Assembly: GCA_903932865.1 (NCBI GenBank)
Contig: CAIZHQ010000016.1
Span: 620,001 to 684,000 of the forward strand
From: an uncultured Burkholderiales bacterium
GTDB taxonomy: Bacteria; Pseudomonadota; Gammaproteobacteria; Burkholderiales; Burkholderiaceae_C
Length of the DNA stretch: 64,000 nucleotides
Reading direction: 5' to 3'
The notes under the pieces were generated by a model. It was given only the letters and a program-made list of their open reading frames with translations, was not told the DNA's origin and made no database searches. The translations under genes were made by a program, and so were the position numbers. Shown piece by piece: positions 54,613-62,660 of this stretch; position 1 is the stretch's first letter; every line of letters begins with the position of its first letter.

Positions 54613-55947
54613 TCAGCGCACCATGCAGGGCATCTTGTGGTTGAACTTCCAGCCGGGGATCAGGTACTGCATGGCGATGGCGTCGTCGCGGGCACCCAGA
54701 CCGTGTTGTTGGTAAAGCTGATTTGCTTTCATCACCGCGTCCATGTCCACCTCGATGCCCAGGCCCGGTTTGGCGGGCACATCGACATAGCCGTCCTTGA
54801 TTTGCAGCGGGTCTTGGGTGAGGAACTGGCCGTCTTGCCAGATCCAATGCGTGTCAATCGCCGTGACCTTGCCGGGTGCGGCAGCGGCGCACTGGGTGAA
54901 CATGGCCAGCGAAATGTCAAAGTGGTTGTTGGAATGCGAGCCCCAGGTCAGGTCGTACATCTGGCACAGCTGCGCGACGCGCACCGAGCCTTGCAGCGTC
55001 CAAAAGTGCGGGTCGGCCAGCGGAATGTCGACCGACTGCAGTTGGATGCTGTGGGCCATCTCGCGCCAGTCGGTGGCCACCATGTTGGTGGCGGTCAGCA
55101 AGCCGGTGGCGCGGCGGAATTCGGCCATGACTTCGCGGCCCGAAAACACGCCTTCTGCACCGCAAGGGTCTTCGGCATAGGCCATGGTGCTGCGGTGGTC
55201 GCGCAGCAAACGGATGGCGTCTTTGAGCAGCCAGCCCCCGTTGGGGTCGAGCGTGATGCGCGCCTTGGGGAAGCGCTCGTGCAAGGCGACCACTGCTTCG
55301 ACTTCTTCTTCGCCGCGCAGCACCCCGCCCTTGAGCTTGAAGTCTTGAAAGCCGTAGCGCGCTTGCGCCGCTTCGGCCAGGCGCACCACAGCCTCGGCGG
55401 TCATGGCTTTTTCGTGGCGCAGGCGAAGCCAGTCGTCGCCTTGGTCCGGCTCGCTGCGGTAGGGCAGGTCGGTCTGCTGGCGGTCGCCCACATAAAACAG
55501 ATAGCCCAGCATTTGCACCCGCTGTCGCTGCTGGCCATCGCCGAGCAAGGCGCAAACCGGCACATTCAGGTGCTGGCCCAGCAGGTCGAGCAGGGCGCTT
55601 TCGACGGCCGTGACGGCGTGGATGGTCGTGCGCAGGTCAAAGGTCTGCTGGCCTCGGCCGCCACTGTCGCGGTCGGCAAACTGCTGGCGCATGGCGCTGA
55701 GCACAGCGTTGTAATGGCCAATCGGTTGGCCTTCGACCATGCGGCGTGCGTCTTCAAGGGTTTGGCGGATTTTTTCCCCACCAGGCACCTCGCCCAGGCC
55801 CGTCTGGCCTGCCGAATCAGTCAGCATGACGATGTTGCGGGTGAAAAACGGGCCGTGGGCACCGCTGAGGTTCATCAGCATGCCGTCGTGACCGGCGACG
55901 GGAATCACCTGCATGCGCGTGATGGTGGGGGTGTGATGGGATGTCAT
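54613..55947 (-). CDS. gudD: Glucarate dehydratase
   Basis: 444-residue enolase-superfamily dehydratase. N-terminal [25 protein letters not shown] in the barrel (general-base Lys), DPNGGW and HSNNHFDIS (catalytic His) are glucarate dehydratase hallmarks. It converts D-glucarate to 5-keto-4-deoxyglucarate. It is the first structural gene after gntR on the minus strand, with an FCD-type operator about 27 nt before its start. Confidence 0.96.
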   Translation of the reverse strand: MTSHHTPTITRMQVIPVAGHDGMLMNLSGAHGPFFTRNIVMLTDSAGQTGLGEVPGGEKIRQTLEDARRMVEGQPIGHYNAVLSAMRQQFADRDSGGRGQQTFDLRTTIHAVTAVESALLDLLGQHLNVPVCALLGDGQQRQRVQMLGYLFYVGDRQQTDLPYRSEPDQGDDWLRLRHEKAMTAEAVVRLAEAAQARYGFQDFKLKGGVLRGEEEVEAVVALHERFPKARITLDPNGGWLLKDAIRLLRDHRSTMAYAEDPCGAEGVFSGREVMAEFRRATGLLTATNMVATDWREMAHSIQLQSVDIPLADPHFWTLQGSVRVAQLCQMYDLTWGSHSNNHFDISLAMFTQCAAAAPGKVTAIDTHWIWQDGQFLTQDPLQIKDGYVDVPAKPGLGIEVDMDAVMKANQLYQQHGLGARDDAIAMQYLIPGWKFNHKMPCMVR

Positions 55948-55973
55948 GGTGTGAAAATTCTAGTCAATAGACA

Positions 55974-55984
55974 TCGTACAACTT
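55974..55984 (-). promoter_or_regulatory. FCD/GntR operator-like site before gudD
   Basis: On the minus strand AAGTTGTACGA matches the FadR-subfamily pattern TNGTNNNACNA apart from one end position when read on the plus strand (TCGTACAACTT). It shares TTGTACGA with the site in front of the TRAP operon at 56819-56829. It lies between gntR and gudD. Confidence 0.55.
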
Positions 55985-56002
55985 AATGGCGTATTCGCCA
56001 TT
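55985..56002. repeat. Small stem-loop between gntR and gudD
   Basis: A perfect 7-bp inverted repeat (AATGGCG at 55985-55991, CGCCATT at 55996-56002) with a 4-nt loop lies directly next to the operator and 32 nt past the gntR stop. It has no T-run, so it may reduce but not stop transcription from gntR into gudD. Confidence 0.5.
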
Positions 56003-56033
56003 GGGGAAAACGCGGGTGATGGGCCGCGTTGTT

Positions 56034-56765
56034 TCAACCCGGGCTATCGGGGTCGCTCTTGCGCAGTCGTTCTCGGCTGTTGGCCAGGTGGGTGCGCATG
56101 GCGGCTCTGGCGGCTTCCACGTCCTGCGCGGCAATGGCGTTGTAGATGCTCTCGTGTTCTTGGTTGACGCGGCGCAGGTAGTTTTGCCTCTCTGGGTCAG
56201 TGGTCAGGATGCTGCTGATCCGGGCGCGAGGGATGACGCCAGCGCCCAAAGAATGCATCAGGTCGACAAAGTGGTGGTTTTGGGTGGCTCGGGCAATGCC
56301 CTGATGAAATTGGTGGTCTGCCATCACAGCGTCGCGGCCTTCTTCGAGGGCGCTGTTGAAGGCTTGAAGTGACAACTTCAATTCAGATAAATCCTCCGCC
56401 GTGCGGCGAACAGCAGCCAAAGCAGCCGCTTCCGTTTCCACGCTGATGCGAAATTCAAGCAGGGCAATGACCTCTCGCAGAGTGCCCATTTGTTCAGGGC
56501 TGATGCGAAAAGACGGGTGCTCGCTCTTGGGCAGCACAAAGGTGCCAATGCCGTGACGCGTGTCGACCCAACCTGAGGCCTGCAGCCGCGAAATCGCTTC
56601 ACGCACCACGGTGCGGCTCACGCCAAAATCTTTCATGATGGCCGCTTCGGTCGGCAATTTGTCGCCAGCTTTGAGTCGACCGCTGCGGATTTGTTCGGTC
56701 GTGGCGTGCACCAGCTGTACCGCCAGGCCGCCAGGCTTTTTCAGTATGGAGATCTGTGCATCCAT
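56034..56765 (-). CDS. GntR/FadR-subfamily (FCD) transcriptional regulator
   Basis: 243-residue regulator. The N-terminal winged helix shows LPTEAAIMKDFGVSRTVVREAISRLQASG, and the C-terminal FCD all-helical domain binds metal and small acids (ADHQFHQGIARATQNHHFVDLM). It is probably the aldarate/uronate-responsive repressor of both arms of the cluster: near-identical TTGTACGA sites lie before gudD and before dctP, the second also 54 nt upstream of its own start. GGGATT precedes the ATG. Confidence 0.92.
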   Translation of the reverse strand: MDAQISILKKPGGLAVQLVHATTEQIRSGRLKAGDKLPTEAAIMKDFGVSRTVVREAISRLQASGWVDTRHGIGTFVLPKSEHPSFRISPEQMGTLREVIALLEFRISVETEAAALAAVRRTAEDLSELKLSLQAFNSALEEGRDAVMADHQFHQGIARATQNHHFVDLMHSLGAGVIPRARISSILTTDPERQNYLRRVNQEHESIYNAIAAQDVEAARAAMRTHLANSRERLRKSDPDSPG

Positions 56766-56818
56766 GGGTAATCCCTAGCTGTCCGAATGTCGAAGCTCAA
56801 CGATAATCATGCTGTCGA

Positions 56819-56829
56819 TTGTACGACAA
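56819..56829. promoter_or_regulatory. FCD/GntR operator between gntR and the TRAP operon
   Basis: TTGTACGACAA fits TNGTNNNACNA, the operator of FCD-type GntR regulators, at every fixed position. It sits in the divergent gntR/dctP promoter region and would let the regulator control itself and the transporter operon. Confidence 0.7.
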
Positions 56830-56902
56830 CTGATGACTTGGTGTTGGGTTTTCAAAGTTTCAGTTGATGCCAATTTCCCCCAATCTTTCACAGGAGACCA
56901 CC

Positions 56903-57886
56903 ATGAACTTTCGCAGAAACCTGCTTTCCTCAGCGGCCGCCGCAGTGCTGGCCATGAACATGATCCCAATCGCTTCAGCACAAACCGTGCTCAAGGCCTC
57001 GGACGTGCACCCTGCTGGCTATCCCAATGTGGTGGCGATTGAAAACATGGGCAAAAAGCTTGAAGCCGCCACCAATGGCCGCTTCAAGCTGCAAATGTTC
57101 CCAGGCGGCGTCTTGGGCTCTGAAAAAGAAGTTGTGGAGCAAACCCAGATCGGCGCGATTCAGATCGCCCGCATTTCATTGGGCATTCTGGGGCCGGTGG
57201 TGCCCGATGTGAACGTGTTCAACATGCCCTTTGTGTTCCGCGACGAGGCGCACATGCGCGCTGTGATCGACGGGCCTGTGGGCAAGGAAATTTTGGAAAA
57301 AATCACCAAAAGCCCTGCCCGACTGGTGGCTCTGGGTTTCATGGACAGCGGCTCGCGCAGCCTTTACACCAAAAAAGAAATCAAAACCCCGGCTGACCTC
57401 AAGGGTCTGAAGATCCGCGTGATGGGCAACCCGTTGTTTGTCGACACCATGAACGCCATGGGCGGCAACGGCATCAGCATGGGCCACAACGATGTGTACA
57501 GTGCGTTGCAAACCGGCGTGGTGGACGGTGCTGAAAACAACCCACCGACTTTGTTCACCTCTAACCAGTATTCCACTGGCGTGAAGTTTTACACCCAGAC
57601 CACCCACTTGATCATTCCGGAAATTTTCGTCATGTCCAAGGTCACTTGGGATAAATTGACCCCGGCCGATCAAGCCAGTGTGATGAAGTTTTCTGGCGAG
57701 GCGCAATTGGAGCAGCGTGCCTTGTGGGACAAGAGCGTGACCGAGTACTCGACCAAACTCCAGGCCGCTGGCATTCAGTTCAAGGCAGTCGACAAAAAGC
57801 CTTTTTATGACGCCACTGCCCCTGTGCGAGCCAAATACGGCGCGCAATACGCCGAGCTGATGAAGCGCATCGAAGCGGTCAAGTGA
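56903..57886 (+). CDS. TRAP transporter substrate-binding protein (DctP family)
   Basis: 327-residue periplasmic binding protein. The signal peptide ends at IASA-QTVLKASDVHP. FPGGVLGSEKEVVEQTQIG, the ligand-clamping Arg in LKGLKIRVMGNP, and DVYSALQTGVVDGAENNP are DctP-family blocks. Context predicts uronates or aldarates as ligand. AGGAGA precedes ATG 56903. Two tandem hairpins follow before the permease genes, consistent with higher expression of the binding protein. Confidence 0.94.
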   Translation: MNFRRNLLSSAAAAVLAMNMIPIASAQTVLKASDVHPAGYPNVVAIENMGKKLEAATNGRFKLQMFPGGVLGSEKEVVEQTQIGAIQIARISLGILGPVVPDVNVFNMPFVFRDEAHMRAVIDGPVGKEILEKITKSPARLVALGFMDSGSRSLYTKKEIKTPADLKGLKIRVMGNPLFVDTMNAMGGNGISMGHNDVYSALQTGVVDGAENNPPTLFTSNQYSTGVKFYTQTTHLIIPEIFVMSKVTWDKLTPADQASVMKFSGEAQLEQRALWDKSVTEYSTKLQAAGIQFKAVDKKPFYDATAPVRAKYGAQYAELMKRIEAVK

Positions 57887-57893
57887 CCGGCAT

Positions 57894-57954
57894 GCAGCGG
57901 CCTTGGACGCCGCTGCGCGAGATGGGACGGGCCAAGCCCCGTCCCTTTGGTTTT
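57894..57954 (+). terminator. Tandem attenuating hairpins between dctP and dctQ
   Basis: Two perfect 8-bp stem-loops follow one another: 57894-57901 with 57909-57916, and 57924-57931 with 57938-57945. The second is followed by TTTGGTTTT. They sit between the binding-protein and membrane-subunit genes and probably end or protect most of the dctP message. Confidence 0.7.
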
Positions 57955-57983
57955 GATGAACTCGCCCGCGAGGATGTTGGAAT

Positions 57984-58502
57984 ATGTTGCGTTTATTTGA
58001 CCGCCTTTACCTGCTCTGCATTTGGATTTCTGGCCTGTCGATTTTGGCGATGAGCCTGATCATTCCATGGGGCGTTTTCGCCCGCTATGTCTTGGGTACG
58101 GGCTCGAGCTGGCCAGAGCCGGTGGCGGTCTTGCTGATGGTGACCTTCACGTTCATGGGGGCGGCCGCGGGTTACCGAGCCGGTGCCCACATTGCCGTGG
58201 GCATGCTGGTGGACCATTTGCCAGCGGGCGTGCAAAAAATCGGTGCCTACCTGGTTCACATTTTGATGTTGGTCATTTGTGGTTTTGTGGTGGTGTGGGG
58301 CAGCAAGCTGGTCATGGGCACCATGGGGCAAACCTTGGCTGACTTACCGTGGATGGCGGTGGGCTGGACCTATTTGCCCCTGCCATTGGGCGCATTTTTG
58401 ACCTTGGTTTTTGTGGTCGAGGTGTTGTTTTGGGGGCCTGCACATGACCGTGCCGTGGTGGTTTTTGACCACGAAGGTCCGACATCGGCGGAGGCCATCT
58501 GA
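57984..58502 (+). CDS. TRAP transporter small permease (DctQ family)
   Basis: 172-residue inner-membrane protein with four hydrophobic segments. IIPWGVFARYVLGTGSSWPEPVAVLLMVTF-type residues and FMGAAAGYRAGAHIAVGML are typical of DctQ. It partners the large permease downstream, which starts 2 nt after its stop. GAGG precedes the ATG. Confidence 0.94.
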   Translation: MLRLFDRLYLLCIWISGLSILAMSLIIPWGVFARYVLGTGSSWPEPVAVLLMVTFTFMGAAAGYRAGAHIAVGMLVDHLPAGVQKIGAYLVHILMLVICGFVVVWGSKLVMGTMGQTLADLPWMAVGWTYLPLPLGAFLTLVFVVEVLFWGPAHDRAVVVFDHEGPTSAEAI

Positions 58503-58504
58503 TC

Positions 58505-59788
58505 ATGGATGCATTGGTTCTCATTGGCAGTTTTGTGGTGTTGATGTTGTTGGGCATGCCTGTGGCCTACGCCTTGGGCATGGCGGCCTTGGTGGGGGCT
58601 TTGTGGATCGATTTGCCGCTGGATGCGGTGATGATCCAGATGGCCAGCGGGGTGAACAAGTTTTCTCTTTTGGCCATACCGTGTTTCGTGCTGGCGGGCG
58701 CGATCATGGCCGAGGGGGGCATGTCGCGGCGATTGGTGGCGTTTGCCGGTGTGCTGATCGGTTTTGTGCGAGGTGGCTTGTCGCTGGTCAACATTTTGGC
58801 CTCTACTTTTTTTGGCGCCATTTCCGGCTCGTCGGTGGCTGACACCGCATCGATTGGCTCGGTGCTGATTCCTGAGATGGAAAAGAACGGCTACCCCCGG
58901 CCTTTTGCCACAGCGGTCACGGTGAGTGGTTCCGTGCAAGCCATCCTGATCCCGCCCAGCCACAACGCGGTCATTTATTCCATGGCCGCAGGGGGCACGG
59001 TGTCGGTGGCTGCGCTGTTCATGGCAGGCGTTTTTCCCGGTTTGCTGCTTGGCCTCAGCCTGGCGGTGTATTGCCTGTATGTGGCCCGCCGGGAAAACTA
59101 CCCCAAAGGCCGCGTGATTCCTCTGAAAGAAGCGCTCAAAATTTGTGTGGACGCGCTGTGGGGGCTGGCCACCATGGGCATCATCTTGGGCGGTATTTTG
59201 TCGGGCGTTTTCACGGCCACCGAATCGGCCTCAATCGCGGTGGTGTGGGCCTTTTTTGTGACCATGTTCATCTACCGCGATTACAAGTGGAAAGACCTGC
59301 CCAAGCTGATGCACCGCACGGTCAAGACCGTCACGATCGTGATGATCCTGATCGGCTTTGCGGCGAGCTTCGGTTACATCATGACTTTGATGCAGATTCC
59401 GCTGAAGATCACCACGATCTTCACAGCCTTGAGCAGCGAACCTTGGGTGATTTTGTTGTGCGTCAACCTGATGCTGTTGGTGTTGGGCACCTTGATGGAC
59501 ATGGCCCCGCTGATTTTGATTTTGACCCCCATCTTGTTGCCGGTCATGAAAACCATTGGCGTGGACCCTGTGCACTTTGGCATGATCATGATGGTCAACC
59601 TGGGCATTGGGCTGATCACGCCACCGGTGGGGGCGGTGCTCTTTGTCGGCAGTGCGGTGGCCAAGCTCAAGATCGAACAAGTGGTCAGGGCCATGAAGCC
59701 GTTCTTTGTGATCCTGTTGTTTGTGCTGGTCCTGGTCACCTATGTGCCGCAAATTTCACTGTGGCTGCCTCGCAGCATGGGTTTGTAA
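58505..59788 (+). CDS. TRAP transporter large permease (DctM family)
   Basis: 427-residue ion-coupled permease with about 12 helices. LLGMPVAYALGMAAL, FFGAISGSSVADTASIG and the C-terminal LGIGLITPPVGAVLFVGSAV are DctM signatures. With the DctP and DctQ subunits it forms a complete Na+-coupled TRAP importer. Confidence 0.96.
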   Translation: MDALVLIGSFVVLMLLGMPVAYALGMAALVGALWIDLPLDAVMIQMASGVNKFSLLAIPCFVLAGAIMAEGGMSRRLVAFAGVLIGFVRGGLSLVNILASTFFGAISGSSVADTASIGSVLIPEMEKNGYPRPFATAVTVSGSVQAILIPPSHNAVIYSMAAGGTVSVAALFMAGVFPGLLLGLSLAVYCLYVARRENYPKGRVIPLKEALKICVDALWGLATMGIILGGILSGVFTATESASIAVVWAFFVTMFIYRDYKWKDLPKLMHRTVKTVTIVMILIGFAASFGYIMTLMQIPLKITTIFTALSSEPWVILLCVNLMLLVLGTLMDMAPLILILTPILLPVMKTIGVDPVHFGMIMMVNLGIGLITPPVGAVLFVGSAVAKLKIEQVVRAMKPFFVILLFVLVLVTYVPQISLWLPRSMGL

Positions 59789-59796
59789 AAGCAGCC

Positions 59797-60798
59797 ATGG
59801 CCGTGCCCACGGTGCTGGTCACCCACCCTAGCCCGCGCCTGCAAACCTATTTTGGTGAGCAGGCGTTGGCTAATTTGAAGCAGGTGGCCCGCGTCAAGCT
59901 CAACCCCGATGCGCATGACTGGTCAACCGCCGAGTTGATGGAAGCTGCCCAAGGCTGTGAGGTGTTGATCGCCTACCGGCAGACCGTGCTCGATGCCGAC
60001 TTTTTTGCCGCTGTTCCGGGTTTGCTGGCGACTGTGCGTTGCGCCGTCGACATTCGCACCATCGATGTGGCGGCGGCCAGCCGTGAAGGCGTGCTGGTCA
60101 CACGCGCCAGTCCTGGGTTTGGCCCGTCGGTGGCGGAATGGGTGATGGGCGTCATGATCGATTTGAGTCGCCACATCACCGCGGCCACTGTCGCTTACCG
60201 CCAAGGTCAGACAGTGGAGCCCAAAATGGGACTTGAGCTGCGCGGAGCTTGTGTGGGCATCATTGGGTACGGCGAAATCGGTCGCCATGTGGCCCGGCTG
60301 GCACAGGCGTTTGGCATGCGTGTGTGTGTCTATGACCCGCATGTGGTCCCGCAAGACCCATCTGCGCAGTCAGTGGACTGGCGGGAACTGCTGGCACAGG
60401 CAGACCATGTGGTGTGCCTGGCCCCGGCGACGCCCGAAACAGAAAATCTGATCAATGCCCAAGCCTTGTCACTCATGAAACCCACAGCGTTTTTCATCAA
60501 CGCATCGCGTGGTCAACTGGTCGATGAGTCTGCTTTGTTGCACGCCCTGGACCACGACCTGTTGGCGGGTGCCGCGCTGGATGTGGGCCGGGCCGCTGAC
60601 CAGATGCCTTCGCCCGAATTGGCGCGTCACCCCCGGGTGATCGCCACGCCCCATGTGGGCGGTTTGACACCCCAGGCCATTGCCCATCAGGCGCTGGAAA
60701 CCGTGGTGCAAACGACGGAGATTTTGCAAGGGCGAATGCCCTACGGCACGGTCAATCCGGCACACGCGCAACGTTTGCTGGATCGGTTGACGCCATGA
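59797..60798 (+). CDS. D-isomer-specific 2-hydroxyacid dehydrogenase family protein
   Basis: 333-residue NAD(P)-dependent dehydrogenase. The Rossmann motif GIIGYGEIGRHVARLAQ lies mid-protein, the catalytic Arg in NASRGQLVDE and catalytic His in ATPHVGGLT are present. The usual LDVFExEP segment carrying the catalytic Glu reads LDVGRAADQMPSPEL, so the standard acid is displaced or missing. The start at ATG 59797 lies 8 nt after dctM. It may reduce a glyoxylate- or hydroxypyruvate-like product of the aldolase step; the window has no GarR-type tartronate semialdehyde reductase. Confidence 0.85.
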   Translation: MAVPTVLVTHPSPRLQTYFGEQALANLKQVARVKLNPDAHDWSTAELMEAAQGCEVLIAYRQTVLDADFFAAVPGLLATVRCAVDIRTIDVAAASREGVLVTRASPGFGPSVAEWVMGVMIDLSRHITAATVAYRQGQTVEPKMGLELRGACVGIIGYGEIGRHVARLAQAFGMRVCVYDPHVVPQDPSAQSVDWRELLAQADHVVCLAPATPETENLINAQALSLMKPTAFFINASRGQLVDESALLHALDHDLLAGAALDVGRAADQMPSPELARHPRVIATPHVGGLTPQAIAHQALETVVQTTEILQGRMPYGTVNPAHAQRLLDRLTP

Positions 60799-61625
60799 CC
60801 GCTGTTTCTTTTTCTGTGCCCCCGGGGGCTTGTGACTGCCATATCCATGCCTATGACGAGGCCTACCCTTTGGCACCCACGGCCACCTTCAAGCCGCCAC
60901 ATGCGCCCATGGCCGACTATGTCCAAGTGCAGGCTGCGCTGGGTTTGACGCGTGTGGTGGTGGTGCAGCCCACGGGCTATGGTTTTGACAACCGCTGTAC
61001 CCTGGACGCCGTGGCCAGCATGGACGGTCGCGCCCGCGCTGTGGCCATGGTGCCGGTGCAGGTGACCGATTCGGAAGTGCAGGCTTTGCATGCTGCGGGT
61101 GTGCGGGGTGTTCGCATGATGATGTTTCCTGGCGGGTTGTTGGGGTGGGACGCGCTGGCCCCCATGGCGAACAAGGTGCGGCCTTGGGGTTGGCATTTGG
61201 ATGTGCAGTTCAATGGCTGCGACTTTGTGCAACGTCTGCCCCTTTTGCAAAGCCTGGACGTGCCGCTGGTGATCGATCACACCGGAAAATTTTTGGTGCC
61301 CCCTGCGGGCACAGACGACCCGGCATTTCAGGCGCTTTGCCAATTGCTGGACACTGGCCGTGTCTGGGTCAAGCTCTCTGCACCTTATGAGACTTCGCGC
61401 CAGGGCGCGCCGCATTACGATGATGTGGGTTTCCTGGCGCGTTATCTGGCCAAGCATTACCCCGAGCGCTGTTTGTGGGCAAGCAATTGGCCCCACCCCA
61501 ACCAAGACCCCGTGCCGTCCAATGCCGCCCTGCTGAACCTCTTGCCCACCTGGGTTGCGCGCCACGCAGACCTGCAACGCATCTTGGTGGACAACCCTGC
61601 TCAGCTTTATGGTTTTGACGCTTGA
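60795..61625 (+). CDS. COG3618-type amidohydrolase, galactarolactone isomerase/LigI-like
   Basis: 276-residue TIM-barrel amidohydrolase. CDCHIHAYD carries the HxH pair, VIDHTGKF a barrel His, and LWASNWPHP occupies the place where many relatives have SDWPH with a catalytic Asp. Family members act on lactones: LigI on pyrone dicarboxylate, GLI on galactarolactone. In this cluster interconversion or opening of aldarolactones is the likeliest job. Four-base overlap with the dehydrogenase gene shows tight coupling. Confidence 0.82.
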   Translation: MTAVSFSVPPGACDCHIHAYDEAYPLAPTATFKPPHAPMADYVQVQAALGLTRVVVVQPTGYGFDNRCTLDAVASMDGRARAVAMVPVQVTDSEVQALHAAGVRGVRMMMFPGGLLGWDALAPMANKVRPWGWHLDVQFNGCDFVQRLPLLQSLDVPLVIDHTGKFLVPPAGTDDPAFQALCQLLDTGRVWVKLSAPYETSRQGAPHYDDVGFLARYLAKHYPERCLWASNWPHPNQDPVPSNAALLNLLPTWVARHADLQRILVDNPAQLYGFDA

Positions 61626-61664
61626 CCGCTCAGCTTTTGCACCATTGTCAGAAAATGTGACCCC

Positions 61665-62660
61665 ATGGCCCATGTTTATGTTTCCAATGCCGACAGCGGC
61701 GACATCTCGGTGCTGCACATGGCGGCCGATGGCGAACTGCATCCTCAAAGCACAGTGCCCGTGGGCGGCAACCTGATGCCCATGGCCATCAGTCCCTCGC
61801 AGCACATGCTGTATGCGGCCCGCCGCAGCGATCCGATGGCGGTGGTGTGTCTGACCATTGACCCGCAAAGCCGTGATTTGCAAAGTGTGGGCGAGGCGGG
61901 TTTGCCTGCCAGCATGGCCTATATCGGCACTGACATCACAGGGCGATTTTTGCTGGCCGCCTCCTACCCCGGGCACCAGCTCACCGTGAGCCCGGTGCAG
62001 CCCGATGGCACGGTGGGCGCTGTGCAGCAGGTGGTACCCACCGGCCCCAATGCCCACGCCATCATGGCTTCACCTTGCAACCGTTATGTTTTGGCCACCA
62101 GCTTGGGCAGTGGCGAAGTCATGGTGTACGCATTCCACGCCGAGACGGGCCGCCTGACGCCTGCATCCACTTGGCATGCACGGGCTGGTGCCGGGCCCCG
62201 GCACTTTCGGTTTGACCCTGCGGGCCGATTTGTTTATCTGCTCAACGAACTGGATGGCACGGTGGACGTGCTGGCCTGGGATGCCCAGCAGGGTCGTTTG
62301 AACAGCGTGCAAAGCAGTGTGGGCATTTTGCCGCTGGGCTTCACGGGCAATCCTTGGGCGGCCGACTTGCACCTTACGCCCGATGGGCGTCATCTGTACA
62401 CCAGTGAACGAACTTCAAGCACCCTGGCGCACTTTGCTGTGGACGCGGTCACGGGGCACATCTCTCCCAGAGGGCATACGGCGGTTGAAGCCCAGCCCCG
62501 GGGTTTTGCCATTGATGCGACAGGCCAGCATTTGCTGGTGGTGGGTCAGTTGTCACACCACCTCAGCCGATGGGCGATCGAGCGCGACTCGGGGCAACTG
62601 ACGTTGCGCCAACGCCTGCCGGTGGGGCAGGGCCCGAATTGGGTGGAGATACTGGCATGA
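61665..62660 (+). CDS. Lactonase family beta-propeller protein (6-phosphogluconolactonase-like)
   Basis: 331-residue cytoplasmic seven-bladed propeller of the lactonase family (PF10282 type). Blades are visible as [67 protein letters not shown] and [19 protein letters not shown]. Here it most likely hydrolyses the aldarolactone made by uronate dehydrogenase rather than 6-phosphogluconolactone. It overlaps the dehydratase gene by four bases. Confidence 0.88.
   Translation: MAHVYVSNADSGDISVLHMAADGELHPQSTVPVGGNLMPMAISPSQHMLYAARRSDPMAVVCLTIDPQSRDLQSVGEAGLPASMAYIGTDITGRFLLAASYPGHQLTVSPVQPDGTVGAVQQVVPTGPNAHAIMASPCNRYVLATSLGSGEVMVYAFHAETGRLTPASTWHARAGAGPRHFRFDPAGRFVYLLNELDGTVDVLAWDAQQGRLNSVQSSVGILPLGFTGNPWAADLHLTPDGRHLYTSERTSSTLAHFAVDAVTGHISPRGHTAVEAQPRGFAIDATGQHLLVVGQLSHHLSRWAIERDSGQLTLRQRLPVGQGPNWVEILA

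Noticed and set aside
54121..55986. 621-codon open frame opposite gudD and the aldolase gene
   Set aside because: It spans two well-supported genes on the other strand and shows only shadow-type composition.
59071..59796. Upstream extension of the 2-hydroxyacid dehydrogenase frame
   Set aside because: It lies inside dctM in another frame; the dehydrogenase family begins at MAVPTVLVTHPSP, so ATG 59797 is the start.
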